From a virus, in the IMG/VR virus record IMGVR_UViG_3300015202_000004, positions 62,001 through 126,000 of that record: 64,000 nt of DNA; one strand, written 5' to 3'. Within the stretch, counting starts at the first letter, position 1, and each line of letters begins with the position of its first letter. This document shows positions 50,308 through 57,841 of this stretch, piece after piece. The notes under the pieces are model-generated. The model made no database searches and was not told the origin of the DNA. It worked only from the letters and a program-made list of their open reading frames with translations. The position numbers were made by a program, and so were the translations under genes.

Positions 50308-50430
50308 TTACGCGGGGCTTTTTCGACTCTTTTCTTTAAACTTTGCAGCTTTCCAGAACATCAACATCTATTTGTATTTCAACAACAGGCCCTATTTATT
50401 CGGTAGAACTAACCATTAACCAGCGCGTAA
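50308..50430 (-). other. Spacer with 7-bp terminal repeats
   Basis: TTACGCG and CGCGTAA mark the ends of 123 bases between two tRNA genes; a GGT/ACC hairpin sits inside. No gene seen; pairing may be chance. Confidence 0.3.
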
Positions 50431-50434
50431 TTTA

Positions 50435-50556
50435 TTAATGTACAGGATTCGAACCTATGGTTCCCAATGTATTGCATTTCCAGATGCACACAAAGAATCT
50501 ATCTGGTATCAACCTTAAACCAAGTTCTATAAATAGAACACCTCGGTCAACATTAA
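50435..50556 (-). tRNA. 122-nt tRNA-Ser(GGA)-like element
   Basis: Acceptor TTAATGT/ACATTAA, ATAGG-TTCGAAT-CCTGT T arm, TGACCGAGG Ser-type D arm carrying an inserted GTTCTAT/ATAGAAC hairpin, and a GCAT-CTGGAA-ATGC anticodon-like arm. About 35 bases too long for a class II tRNA. No encoded CCA. Confidence 0.5.
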
Positions 50557-50567
50557 AATTTTAAAAT

Positions 50568-50642
50568 TGGTAGCCTATGAGGGAATCGAACCCTCGTTAC
50601 TGATGTGAAAAACCAGTTTCCTAGCCGTTAGAAGAATAGGCC
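50568..50642 (-). tRNA. tRNA-Glu(TTC), canonical elbow
   Basis: Loop TTTTCAC, T-loop TTCGATT, D-loop with GG, encoded CCA; first acceptor pair is G-T. Confidence 0.93.
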
Positions 50643-50694
50643 ATACGGTTAACTTATTAGTGCTTACGAGAGGCAGGTTCGTTAACCTATAAGT

Positions 50695-50723
50695 ATTATA
50701 TACGATTTAATTACTTTTGTCAA
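50695..50723 (-). promoter_or_regulatory. Consensus promoter
   Basis: TTGACA-N17-TATAAT; an AGGTT-AACG-AACCT hairpin follows before tRNA-Glu. Confidence 0.9.
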
Positions 50724-50964
50724 GCTTTTCACGAAGGTTTTGAAATACTTCTTCAACAGGTACTCTTTTACCTTGGGTCAAAGCATCAATGCCCTCTTGA
50801 AGGTATTGTGCTGCTTTATAATACATGCTGCATTCAACAGAACAAAAGGCAGGACCTTCGTATCCTTCGGGCACTTCAATTACTTGAATCCCCCGTGATA
50901 CATCTGGGTTTGACCAGTTGGAACGCTTTTCTTCACAACCTGGGCCTGAACAATGTTTATTCAT
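50707..50964 (-). CDS. Zinc-finger hypothetical protein, 85 aa
   Basis: CSGPGCEEKR near residue 5 and FCSVECSMYY near 41 give a four-Cys site (treble-clef-like). Overlaps Pth2 by one base. Confidence 0.65.
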   Translation of the reverse strand: MNKHCSGPGCEEKRSNWSNPDVSRGIQVIEVPEGYEGPAFCSVECSMYYKAAQYLQEGIDALTQGKRVPVEEVFQNLREKLDKSN

Positions 50965-51461
50965 TAAAGTAACTTTAAACTTCCTGTAATAGGTTTAAGC
51001 AATGAATCCCAAGCAGGTCCAATTGCTACTGCGGTCTTTGTAGGAACGCCATTGAATTCTGTCTTACCCGAATCAGTAATCATCACGGCGATTAAATTAG
51101 CTTTTAGCGCATTTTCATAGACTTCGACTAATTCTTCTTCAGTCTCTACATAGACAGTTATTTTAGTAAACGCGCCTTCATCCCATGCTTCGAAAGCTTG
51201 AGAATTATCAGATAAAACAGGGGGATTATCAAAGTTGATTTCACAATTGTAATCGTTTGAAGCCGACTTATATCCTAACAAAGAAGCATGGGCACCTTGA
51301 CTCACAAGTTTACCCGTTCTTATCTTTTGCAGTTCGCCGTTTGCATTAGGATACTTATTACGCAATACAATTACTTGCTTGGCAACTTTGCCGTCAACTT
51401 CGATTGCTCGTAGCGGATGACCAGCAATTTCTTCTGCCTTTGTAATGTCCGAGTCTTTCAT
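50964..51461 (-). CDS. pth2: Peptidyl-tRNA hydrolase 2 (archaeal/eukaryotic type)
   Basis: About 165 aa from ATG 51461; further in-frame ATGs lie within the promoter. KQVIVLRNKYP, GKLVSQGAHASLL, FTKITVYVETEEELVEVYENA, MITDSGKTEFNGVPTKTAVAIGP and PITGSLKLL all follow the Pth2 family. It frees tRNA from peptidyl-tRNA released by drop-off, recycling the phage tRNAs. Bacteria normally use the unrelated Pth1. Confidence 0.92.
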   Translation of the reverse strand: MKDSDITKAEEIAGHPLRAIEVDGKVAKQVIVLRNKYPNANGELQKIRTGKLVSQGAHASLLGYKSASNDYNCEINFDNPPVLSDNSQAFEAWDEGAFTKITVYVETEEELVEVYENALKANLIAVMITDSGKTEFNGVPTKTAVAIGPAWDSLLKPITGSLKLL

Positions 51462-51468
51462 AGTAATC

Positions 51469-51497
51469 ATTATACCATGTAAAAGTGAAAAAAGCAA
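51469..51497 (-). promoter_or_regulatory. Promoter, leaderless arrangement for Pth2
   Basis: TTGCTT-N17-TATAAT; the ATG at 51461 is at the expected transcript start. Confidence 0.7.
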
Positions 51498-51501
51498 TAC
51501 T

Positions 51502-51578
51502 TGGTGGGCAAGGTGGGATTCGAACCCACAAAGACCTAACGTTCTTAGCGTTAGCGATATACCGTTCTCTACTTGCCC
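51502..51578 (-). tRNA. tRNA with AAG anticodon
   Basis: Class I body, loop CTAAGAA in a TAACG/CGTTA stem, T-loop TTCGAAT, encoded CCA. AAG would read Leu CTT, but Leu tRNAs are class II and A34 is rare, so the amino acid is uncertain. Confidence 0.8.
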
Positions 51579-52024
51579 AAATATCTCACTTCAACATTTG
51601 CTTCTTTAAGCAATTCAGTTGCTGTAATAAAATCTTGTCCCCATTTAGGGTCATTCATATCAGGCATATAAGCTACTATTGTAGCAATGCCTGATTGAAC
51701 AATTGCTCTAGCACAATCCATACAAGGAAACCAAGGAATGTAAATTGTACAACTTTCAAGACTCGTACCTAAACGAGCAGCCGCATAGATTGCGTTCCGC
51801 TCTGCGTGTTCGGTCCAGAGATATTTGGCTGGACGTTCATGACGCGCTTCAAGTTCATCATTAACGCCACGCGGAAATCCATTATATCCAGTGGCTTTAA
51901 TATCTTTTTGCGGGCTGACGATAACACACCCTACTTGACGACTACGGTCTTTGCTCCAATTTGCTACGGTTGCAGCGATTTCCATAAAACGTGCATCCCA
52001 TTTACTTGTTATTATTGTATTCAT
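51569..52024 (-). CDS. dCMP deaminase
   Basis: 151 aa. TEHAERNAIYAAARLG near residue 70 (zinc His, catalytic Glu) and PWFPCMDCARAI near 96 (two zinc Cys). Converts dCMP to dUMP, feeding thymidylate. TAG stop is bases 8-10 of the downstream tRNA. Confidence 0.93.
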   Translation of the reverse strand: MNTIITSKWDARFMEIAATVANWSKDRSRQVGCVIVSPQKDIKATGYNGFPRGVNDELEARHERPAKYLWTEHAERNAIYAAARLGTSLESCTIYIPWFPCMDCARAIVQSGIATIVAYMPDMNDPKWGQDFITATELLKEANVEVRYLGK

Positions 52025-52044
52025 TTGCTCTTCTTTGAAGAAAT

Positions 52045-52119
52045 TGGTCGGCTAGGCAGGAATCGGACCTGCTCTAGGTAGCTTATCAAGCTACTGCTTT
52101 CCCACTAAGCTACTAGCCG
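52045..52119 (-). tRNA. tRNA-Ile(GAT)
   Basis: Loop TTGATAA, acceptor CGGCTAG/CTAGCCG, T-loop TCCGATT (C at 55), encoded CCA. Confidence 0.92.
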
Positions 52120-52123
52120 TTAT

Positions 52124-52197
52124 TGGTCCCCGCACTAGGAATCGAACCTAGGAATCTCGCTAATCGGGCGAGCGCAATACCATTTTGCAATACGGGG
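52124..52197 (-). tRNA. tRNA-Ile(GAT), second copy with C33
   Basis: Loop CCGATTA: C in place of the near-universal U33. Acceptor CCCCGTA/TGCGGGG, T-loop TTCGATT, encoded CCA. Confidence 0.85.
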
Positions 52198-52202
52198 TTA
52201 CT

Positions 52203-52352
52203 TTATACTAACTGGACAATACCTAGTTTAATTGCAGCGTTTACTGCGTCATAAACTTCCCATGCTGATACGAATTGGTCTGGCATTAAATCACATAGTG
52301 ATTCTGAAATGATTTCCGATTGTTGCTCTGCAATGTATATATTTGGGTTCAT
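52203..52352 (-). CDS. Hypothetical protein, 49 aa
   Basis: MNPNIYIAEQQSEIISESLC start, acidic and helical. Ends six bases before tRNA-Ile. Confidence 0.6.
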   Translation of the reverse strand: MNPNIYIAEQQSEIISESLCDLMPDQFVSAWEVYDAVNAAIKLGIVQLV

Positions 52353-52618
52353 TTTTTAAAATCTTTCAATTTACGTTTACCGATTGGTTCTTTTACTTCT
52401 TCGCTTCTAAGAATCGGTTTTACTGCCACAGTAAAGTTACCTTCATGATGTTTATAATTTTCACTGTAAGCATTCAATACTGCGATAGCTCGGTCGATTG
52501 CTTCTTTGGCCTCTTTGTCTTTTGCGCCGTAGGTAATCATCCCGAAAATTTGCTTTAAGTCTACCAATTTGAGCATGGTGACTGTCTTGGCATTTGCTTC
52601 TGCGAATTTTATTTGCAT
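52349..52618 (-). CDS. Hypothetical protein, 89 aa
   Basis: Helical N-terminus, Lys-rich C-terminus. Overlaps the next gene by four bases. Driven by the promoter at 52625. Confidence 0.65.
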   Translation of the reverse strand: MQIKFAEANAKTVTMLKLVDLKQIFGMITYGAKDKEAKEAIDRAIAVLNAYSENYKHHEGNFTVAVKPILRSEEVKEPIGKRKLKDFKK

Positions 52619-52624
52619 TCTACT

Positions 52625-52653
52625 ACTATACTCTGATTTAATTATTTTGTCAA
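52625..52653 (-). promoter_or_regulatory. Consensus promoter
   Basis: TTGACA-N17-TATAGT. Confidence 0.88.
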
Positions 52654-52844
52654 GTTTTATTCATATACCAACGCCAAAAATTTGGAAACAATTTAAAAAT
52701 CGCATGACTTATATTATGTTTCCAATCTGGAATCCAGGAGCCATACTTGCACGTATTGCAATCCGGGTTCGTTACTTTATGATGGGAGCAAATTGAATAG
52801 TATCTTTCGGTAAGAGGCCATCTACCTCTTTTGTTTAAACTCAT
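52650..52844 (-). CDS. Small Cys/His protein, 64 aa
   Basis: ATG 52844. CSHHKVTNPDCNTC near residue 18, a possible zinc knuckle; Trp-rich C-terminus. Confidence 0.6.
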   Translation of the reverse strand: MSLNKRGRWPLTERYYSICSHHKVTNPDCNTCKYGSWIPDWKHNISHAIFKLFPNFWRWYMNKT

Positions 52845-52860
52845 TTTATACCTATTAAAT

Positions 52861-52934
52861 TGGTCACCCATGCGGGAATCGAACCCGCGTCAGAAGATAG
52901 ACAATCTACTGTGTTACCATTACACCAATGAGCG
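52861..52934 (-). tRNA. tRNA-Asp(GTC)
   Basis: Loop TTGTCTA, acceptor CGCTCAT/ATGGGTG with two wobble pairs, T-loop TTCGATT, encoded CCA. Confidence 0.9.
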
Positions 52935-52939
52935 TTATT

Positions 52940-53014
52940 TGGCGGTCCTGACGGATTCTGACACCGCAACCTTCCGCTCGACAGGCGGATGCTCTTCCTT
53001 TGAGCTACAGGACC
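52940..53014 (-). tRNA. tRNA-Asp(GTC), second copy
   Basis: Loop CTGTCGA, acceptor GGTCCTG/CAGGACC, discriminator G, encoded CCA. T-loop GTCAGAA: positions 54 and 58 are both G, while T55, C56 and D-loop GG are kept. Confidence 0.9.
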
Positions 53015-53026
53015 ATAACCTTTTTT

Positions 53027-53055
53027 ATCTTACCATTAATCTTCTTCGCTGTCAA
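53027..53055 (-). promoter_or_regulatory. Promoter
   Basis: TTGACA-N17-TAAGAT, before tRNA-Asp. Confidence 0.75.
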
Positions 53056-53239
53056 TACCTTGGTTGCATTCATATTTGTCCAAAGCATCTTGGAGAGCCG
53101 TTCCTAAATCAGGACCGCTTCCAAATTTATGTTCCACTTCCACTTCACATGTAAGTTTTCCGCCTTTATTGTACCAATTAACGGACATATAAGTGTGTTC
53201 TTGATTACCACCTAATTTAGTTATGATTGAGTTAATCAT
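53036..53239 (-). CDS. Hypothetical protein, 67 aa
   Basis: ATG 53239 or an upstream TTG at 53272. Short beta-rich protein (VNWYNKGGKLTCEVEVEHKF). No family. Confidence 0.55.
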   Translation of the reverse strand: MINSIITKLGGNQEHTYMSVNWYNKGGKLTCEVEVEHKFGSGPDLGTALQDALDKYECNQGIDSEED

Positions 53240-53483
53240 ATGTAGTTGTTTTAAACTCTCCGTATTTGTCAATACACTTTTGAAAAAATTTAATTACACA
53301 ACTATCGCTGCAAATATAAGTTTTTTCGTCAAACGAATCCTTTGAATGACCGTAAGGAAAATCAATTTCTATAGGCATATAATCAATATTGTTACTAGAA
53401 CCGTCAATTTGAATTACTTTCAAACAATTGTCGCAAGTATATTCATATCTTGTTGACGTGCCTGGGTTAATTACTGTTTTCAT
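53232..53483 (-). CDS. Zinc-binding hypothetical protein, 83 aa
   Basis: CDNC near residue 17 and ICSDSCVIKFF near 57, a four-Cys site. No family. Confidence 0.65.
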   Translation of the reverse strand: MKTVINPGTSTRYEYTCDNCLKVIQIDGSSNNIDYMPIEIDFPYGHSKDSFDEKTYICSDSCVIKFFQKCIDKYGEFKTTTYD

Positions 53484-53760
53484 CTTGTAGTCCGTAATTT
53501 AAAGTGTCTAGTAATAGAGGTATAAGCAACCTGCTTAACATTATTAGTTCACCGTTCGAATCACGTTCTTGCGATGAATTTTTACCTAAGTCGCAAACTA
53601 ATTTGCCTTTGTTATTTACTACGTTTCCATTCTCAGGATTAAATTCCCATGGCCCATTCGTTAAGAACGGAGCTATATTAGTAATAAAATGCTGATTTAT
53701 CGCTTCTAGTTGTTCTTTATTTAATCTTCTTAGCTCATTCACAAATGAGCTTCCAATCAA
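53467..53760 (-). CDS. Hypothetical protein, 97 aa
   Basis: Helical N-terminus, a central beta stretch, helical end. Overlaps both neighbours; one operon from 53980 leftward. Confidence 0.6.
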   Translation of the reverse strand: MIGSSFVNELRRLNKEQLEAINQHFITNIAPFLTNGPWEFNPENGNVVNNKGKLVCDLGKNSSQERDSNGELIMLSRLLIPLLLDTLNYGLQDENSN

Positions 53761-53980
53761 TTATGTTTGCATTTTGAAATATTTTTTGAATATGCTTATT
53801 TTCGAGATATATCTCAACTTCGTCCTTGAGTTGCTGAAAAATTTCTTTGTTTTTCAGGTCATACTTACCAGGAGATACGTTAAGAACGAGTTTTTTACCT
53901 GTACTAATAGTCTCTTCTTTCAGAACTTTAATTGAAAGATGTTTTAGGGCATTGTTGATAAGTGATGTGTATGTATTCAT
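53735..53980 (-). CDS. Hypothetical protein, 81 aa
   Basis: Helix-rich. Starts ten bases after tRNA-Pro(CGG), so probably on the same transcript as that tRNA. Confidence 0.6.
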   Translation of the reverse strand: MNTYTSLINNALKHLSIKVLKEETISTGKKLVLNVSPGKYDLKNKEIFQQLKDEVEIYLENKHIQKIFQNANIIDWKLICE

Positions 53981-53989
53981 AAAATATTT

Positions 53990-54066
53990 GGTCAGGGGAG
54001 TCGGATTTGAACCGACGTTCTCTTACGTCCGAGGTAAGCGGGATACCAAGCTTCCCCATCCCCTGA
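53990..54066 (-). tRNA. tRNA-Pro(CGG)
   Basis: Loop CTCGGAC, acceptor CAGGGGA/TCCCCTG, T-loop TTCAAAT, encoded CCA. Confidence 0.94.
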
Positions 54067-54077
54067 TAGGGCTTCTA

Positions 54078-54106
54078 TTATATAGGAACTATTACTGTTT
54101 GTCAAC
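54078..54106 (-). promoter_or_regulatory. Consensus promoter
   Basis: TTGACA-N17-TATAAT. Confidence 0.9.
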
Positions 54107-54301
54107 CTCTGATTTTTGCCAAGGATTTAAACGCATTTTAACATATTCATCAATCGTTATACCCTTGAAAGAACCACTGAAGTTATCGCCTAATTTTCCA
54201 TGTTCTTCAGCAATCTTCATACACTCTTTAATAGATAAGGCAGGCATCGAACCTGAATAGACTCGTCCGGTTGCAGAGTCTACGTCGGGATGATTAAACA
54301 T
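54092..54301 (-). CDS. Hypothetical protein, 69 aa
   Basis: Starts MFNHPDVDSATGRVYS; no motif. Overlaps the next promoter. Confidence 0.6.
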   Translation of the reverse strand: MFNHPDVDSATGRVYSGSMPALSIKECMKIAEEHGKLGDNFSGSFKGITIDEYVKMRLNPWQKSEVDKQ

Positions 54302-54884
54302 CTTTATTTAGTCTCCATTCAGACGCCTTGTATAATGGGAAGCTAGCTACTACATTACCAACAATCTGGTGTAAAATGTACGATAGCTTTTCTTCTCTTG
54401 TGGCCGTAATAGGCGGTGGATTTTTCCACCTCATTTTTGTTAACCAAGAATTTTCGAAAATTTTCTCGGAACCATTAGTAAGATATAGTTCTACATCGGC
54501 GACACCTTTTAGTGCCATGTTGTTTTTCCGTTGTAAAACTTCTAGCTCTCTATTGGTTTCTTTTAACAAATCCAATACTTTATTCAAACGAGGGTTTACC
54601 GCATCCTGAATATAAGCTTGAAGAATTTCGTTTGCCTTATTAAATGCTTCAAGCTCTGTTTCTGCGATTTGATAATCCACAAAAATGCCCAGATAAATTA
54701 CGAAGCCTACAAAGCCACCTTTGGAAGGCGAACTGTCACGTTGTGTATGACGGTCTTCGACAATAACGCACCCCATGCGGTTGGTATCTACGGTGTCGCC
54801 AAGGTGCCATTCATCTAAGCTACAACCTAATTGCTTAGTTTGAACTTCTTCTTCACCAATGTAAAACGAATCGAACATGCCCAT
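54294..54884 (-). CDS. Hypothetical protein, 196 aa
   Basis: MGMFDSFYIGEEEVQTKQLGC... resembles phage proteins beginning MGMFD with a QTK/Y-type beta domain, then a long coiled coil (LDLLKETNRELEVLQRKNN). No function known. Confidence 0.65.
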   Translation of the reverse strand: MGMFDSFYIGEEEVQTKQLGCSLDEWHLGDTVDTNRMGCVIVEDRHTQRDSSPSKGGFVGFVIYLGIFVDYQIAETELEAFNKANEILQAYIQDAVNPRLNKVLDLLKETNRELEVLQRKNNMALKGVADVELYLTNGSEKIFENSWLTKMRWKNPPPITATREEKLSYILHQIVGNVVASFPLYKASEWRLNKDV

Positions 54885-54899
54885 TGTTATTGCGTTTCC

Positions 54900-55187
54900 T
54901 TATTCCGCTACTGCTAAAATATCTTTTTCAGCAAGAATGATTAGTTTCTTACCATCAATCGTTACTTCGCTACCAGAAAATGGGGCGTAGTAAACCTTGC
55001 TGCCGACTGTGATTTCCATAGGAACCAAAGTGCCGTTTACAAGTCGCCGACCTGGGCCGACTGAAATTACTGTACCCTCAAGATTGGTATTTTTAACCGT
55101 ATCCGGCAAAAAAACGCCACCCTTAGATTCGGTTTCAGCAGCCGTTGCTTGAATGAGAACTTTATCTCCAATTGGTTTGATATTCAT
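54900..55187 (-). CDS. groS: GroES co-chaperonin
   Basis: 95 aa, full Cpn10. GDKVLIQ, a mobile loop with SKGGVFLPDT, GTVISVGPGRR, TVGSKVYYAP, then DGKKLIILAEKDILAV. Start at ATG 55187 after AAGGA. Caps GroEL; second GroES-type gene in this window (see 9919). Confidence 0.95.
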   Translation of the reverse strand: MNIKPIGDKVLIQATAAETESKGGVFLPDTVKNTNLEGTVISVGPGRRLVNGTLVPMEITVGSKVYYAPFSGSEVTIDGKKLIILAEKDILAVAE

Positions 55188-55197
55188 ATTTGTCCTT

Positions 55198-55863
55198 CTA
55201 AATTTCAATGACCACTGGCGCATTGAATGGTTGATATTGTAGAGTGCAGATTGCTGCATTTACAAATACCGTCTCGTCTGTTATCACTCGACCATAGCCT
55301 TCGTGGATATGCCCGCAAACATGAAGTTTTGGTTTAACTATAGCAATTCTCTTCGCTAATTCAGGGCAACCCACATGTGGGTCACGAATGTTCTTCTTGC
55401 TCGTTCTGGCAACCTTGTCTAACATTTTGTACGCAGGACCATGGGTTATCAGAACGTCGGTATTATCAGGAATCTCAGCCCATTTCTTTTCCGCAATAAT
55501 CCCCGTATCCAAATCGGACTCTGGAAAATTGAAGCTCCAGTCATAAAACCAAGGTTGCCAAGGGCTACCGTAAAATTTTACTCCATCAAGAGTAATTGCT
55601 TGGTCAATTAAAACATGGGCGTTGGTGACCATGGCACGAGCGGTTTCAAGATAGTCCTGAAACATATGGTCGTGATTGCCAGGAATAACTACGATATGCT
55701 TAAATTTAAACTTGATTGATTCTAAATCATCATTGAAGTCGCGTATCTCTCGGTAACTTCCGCCCATAGTGATATCTCCAGCATGAACCAATACATCTGC
55801 CTCTGGCAAATTAATTTGGTTCAACTGGTTGTGAGTGTCACTTATAGCGCAAATAGTAATCAT
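55198..55863 (-). CDS. Calcineurin-like metallophosphoesterase
   Basis: 221 aa. AISDTHNQ, VHAGDITMGG, PGNHDHM, ITHGPAYK and CGHIHEGYG: the two-metal phosphoesterase motifs in order. Substrate unknown; cyclic nucleotides or nucleic-acid ends are possible. Confidence 0.9.
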   Translation of the reverse strand: MITICAISDTHNQLNQINLPEADVLVHAGDITMGGSYREIRDFNDDLESIKFKFKHIVVIPGNHDHMFQDYLETARAMVTNAHVLIDQAITLDGVKFYGSPWQPWFYDWSFNFPESDLDTGIIAEKKWAEIPDNTDVLITHGPAYKMLDKVARTSKKNIRDPHVGCPELAKRIAIVKPKLHVCGHIHEGYGRVITDETVFVNAAICTLQYQPFNAPVVIEI

Positions 55864-55924
55864 TGTATTGTTTCCGTTTGGCGATTATAGGGCTCTGACT
55901 ACCACTAAAGTTGCCCGTTTAAAT

Positions 55925-56000
55925 TGGTCGAGAGAGCGGGATTCGAACCCGCGAATTTCCTGGTTCCAAACCAGACGGCTCACCGCTTGCCTACCCCTCG
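55925..56000 (-). tRNA. tRNA-Pro(TGG)
   Basis: Loop TTTGGAA, acceptor CGAGGGG/TCTCTCG, T-loop TTCGAAT, encoded CCA. Confidence 0.94.
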
Positions 56001-56443
56001 ATATTTTTATGATTTTCGATGTGTTCTAAAACCCATCTTCCTTCTTCTGGTTCTACAGTTTTCACGCCGCCGTATACATAATAGTGTTTTAGTGGCAAAT
56101 TTGCTTTCTTTAACGCTTCTACTACTTTTGGATACTTGATTAGTTTTGCTGTAATTGCAGCTTTAATTTTATTTACAAAGTCAACATCTTTTTCGTGCCA
56201 ATCATTAGCACTTAAAGCTCTACCCAATTTTTTAGCTTCAAAACCGTGTGTGTATCTTAAGGTATCACGTTCAATGTGATTTGTTCCTAACCAATACCAA
56301 TAAGCTTCAATGCTATCGAAATAGCCGTCATCTTCTAGGTCGATTGGTGCATAAGCAAAGTTCGATAGAAATTGGCCTATTGCCGTTTTCCCTTTAGAAT
56401 AAACATTTATATGCGTTAGGCCGTCTTGATTTGGGTCAAGCAT
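55991..56443 (-). CDS. NADAR-family protein
   Basis: 150 aa. INVYSKGKTAIGQFLSNFAYAPIDLEDDGYFDSIEAYWYWLG matches the NADAR/YbiA domain core (LSNF...Y.S.E..W). NADAR domains are linked to NAD/ADP-ribose and some remove ADP-ribose from guanine. With NAMPT and NMNAT in the same phage it may counter NAD- or ADP-ribose-based host defence. Ends 10 bases into tRNA-Pro. Confidence 0.8.
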   Translation of the reverse strand: MLDPNQDGLTHINVYSKGKTAIGQFLSNFAYAPIDLEDDGYFDSIEAYWYWLGTNHIERDTLRYTHGFEAKKLGRALSANDWHEKDVDFVNKIKAAITAKLIKYPKVVEALKKANLPLKHYYVYGGVKTVEPEEGRWVLEHIENHKNIEG

Positions 56444-57024
56444 TTCTCTATCTCTTTTTTTACTAACTCAATAACCTCTGGGTATTGTAGCACTTCATAG
56501 TGGTTCGTGTCAACCTCTACTAGCTTCATATCTTGGGCTCTATGGGTCATGGAACGTTTCGACACGACTCCATCATTTATTTCGCCCATTAGGTCGTTAT
56601 GACCTGTTGTGGTCACAATGTTTGTCCAGGGTACGTCTATGACTATTTCGTTACCTCTGATAACTGGATAAGAATACGGCGTGATATCAATAAACAATTG
56701 TTGAGGTTTTAAAATTGAAAAGTACTTTAAAATATGTGCTACGTTGCTGCCATTGTACGGAGTACTTAGAGTAATTGCCCCAGCAACTTTTTCTTTTAAT
56801 ACATCTTTCAAATGAAGCGCATACAATCCACCTAGACTGTGCCCGATGAAAAATATTGGTTCATCAATATCTTTCAATTTTTCTTTCATTTGCTTTACAT
56901 TGTTTACAAACCCTGTCGAACTACGATATGAAATCAAAGTTTCATTAAAACCCGTAATTTTACTTCTAATAAAGTTAAAACTATTGGGTGTAGACTTGGC
57001 ACCGTGTATATAAACTAAATGCAT
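56416..57024 (-). CDS. Alpha/beta hydrolase
   Basis: 202 aa. IHGAKSTPNSF oxyanion loop, GHSLGGLYALH nucleophile elbow near residue 65, Asp/His in GVVSKRS and DTNHYEVL near 180. Lipase- or esterase-like; substrate unknown. Overlaps NADAR start. Confidence 0.85.
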   Translation of the reverse strand: MHLVYIHGAKSTPNSFNFIRSKITGFNETLISYRSSTGFVNNVKQMKEKLKDIDEPIFFIGHSLGGLYALHLKDVLKEKVAGAITLSTPYNGSNVAHILKYFSILKPQQLFIDITPYSYPVIRGNEIVIDVPWTNIVTTTGHNDLMGEINDGVVSKRSMTHRAQDMKLVEVDTNHYEVLQYPEVIELVKKEIEKCLTQIKTA

Positions 57025-57049
57025 TTTTTACCACTTTATCATTACTTTT

Positions 57050-57122
57050 TGGAGACAGTGGGATTCGAACCCACGACCCTTTGCATGCCATGCAAATGCT
57101 CTACCAACTGAGCTATGTCCCC
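57050..57122 (-). tRNA. tRNA-Ala(GGC)
   Basis: Loop ATGGCAT, G3-T70 identity pair, T-loop TTCGAAT; no encoded CCA (ends A-AAA). Confidence 0.94.
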
Positions 57123-57406
57123 ATACCTTCCCTTAAAATGGGAAATATTTCCAATGCTTTCATCATGAATCTTTGACGCTTTGCTGGGTCTTCGATTCTT
57201 TCATAATCTTTGTCTTGAAATTTAGCAATCAATCTAGCTACTTCGATGATTGCATTGTGTCTATTTAGTCCAGGATACAATATGTTATTCCATTCACCTG
57301 CTAGAAAACGCTTTGTATTTTCGGGATTTACTTCGACTACTTCTAGTGCTTCTAGCGGACCATTTTCTCTTAAATTGTTTACTTTGGATACGATTGCGAA
57401 AATCAT
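57113..57406 (-). CDS. Hypothetical protein, 97 aa
   Basis: Mixed alpha/beta, no motif. TAG stop is bases 8-10 of tRNA-Ala, a 10-base overlap. Confidence 0.65.
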   Translation of the reverse strand: MIFAIVSKVNNLRENGPLEALEVVEVNPENTKRFLAGEWNNILYPGLNRHNAIIEVARLIAKFQDKDYERIEDPAKRQRFMMKALEIFPILREGMGT

Positions 57407-57500
57407 TTTTTAATATTATTGTTTCTCAAACAGCGAACGCATATTAGACCGTTATTTTTTTGAGTAAGGAATATTCAATAAGTGAAGAATTATAACAATT

Positions 57501-57577
57501 TGGTGGAGTCGGTGGGACTCGAACCCACGATAAGACTGGTTGCAAACCAGTTGCAGTTGCCGCTGTGCCACGACCCC
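57501..57577 (-). tRNA. tRNA-Ala(TGC)
   Basis: Loop TTTGCAA, G3-T70 pair, T-loop TTCGAGT, encoded CCA. Confidence 0.95.
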
Positions 57578-57583
57578 ATATTG

Positions 57584-57655
57584 AGCGGAAAGATGGAATT
57601 GAACCACCGACCAACAGATTAGAAACCTGCTGCTCTTACACTGAGCTATTTCCGC
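57584..57655 (-). tRNA. tRNA-Arg(TCT)
   Basis: Loop TTTCTAA, acceptor GCGGAAA/TTTCCGC, T-loop TTCAATT. Ends T-CA. Confidence 0.92.
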
Positions 57656-57660
57656 ATGTT

Positions 57661-57835
57661 TTGTTGAATTGTAAGTCTAATTGTTCAACGGCAATTCTGG
57701 GCCTCTACTCTCCCAGTTTACTCACGAGGTTCTTATGTTCTGCGGTGACTCACTAACTACATCGGATTCTTCTAAATGCACACTGCCGATTCAGTCTGGG
57801 ATTTCAACCCAGTATCCCTTTAAAAGTTAGATAGT
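57661..57835 (-). ncRNA. Highly structured spacer, candidate ncRNA
   Basis: Hairpins CTGGG-TTGAAAT-CCCAG, ATCGG/CCGAT, CTGGG/CCCAG and GTTGAA/TTCAAC in order over 175 bases, and no open frame. One loop is T-loop-like. No known class. Confidence 0.4.
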
Positions 57836-57841
57836 TTATTT

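Noticed and set aside
50308-50430. A further 123-nt tRNA-like RNA
   Set aside because: 7-bp terminal match is the only support; no T arm or anticodon arm, and chance matches at this spacing are expected.
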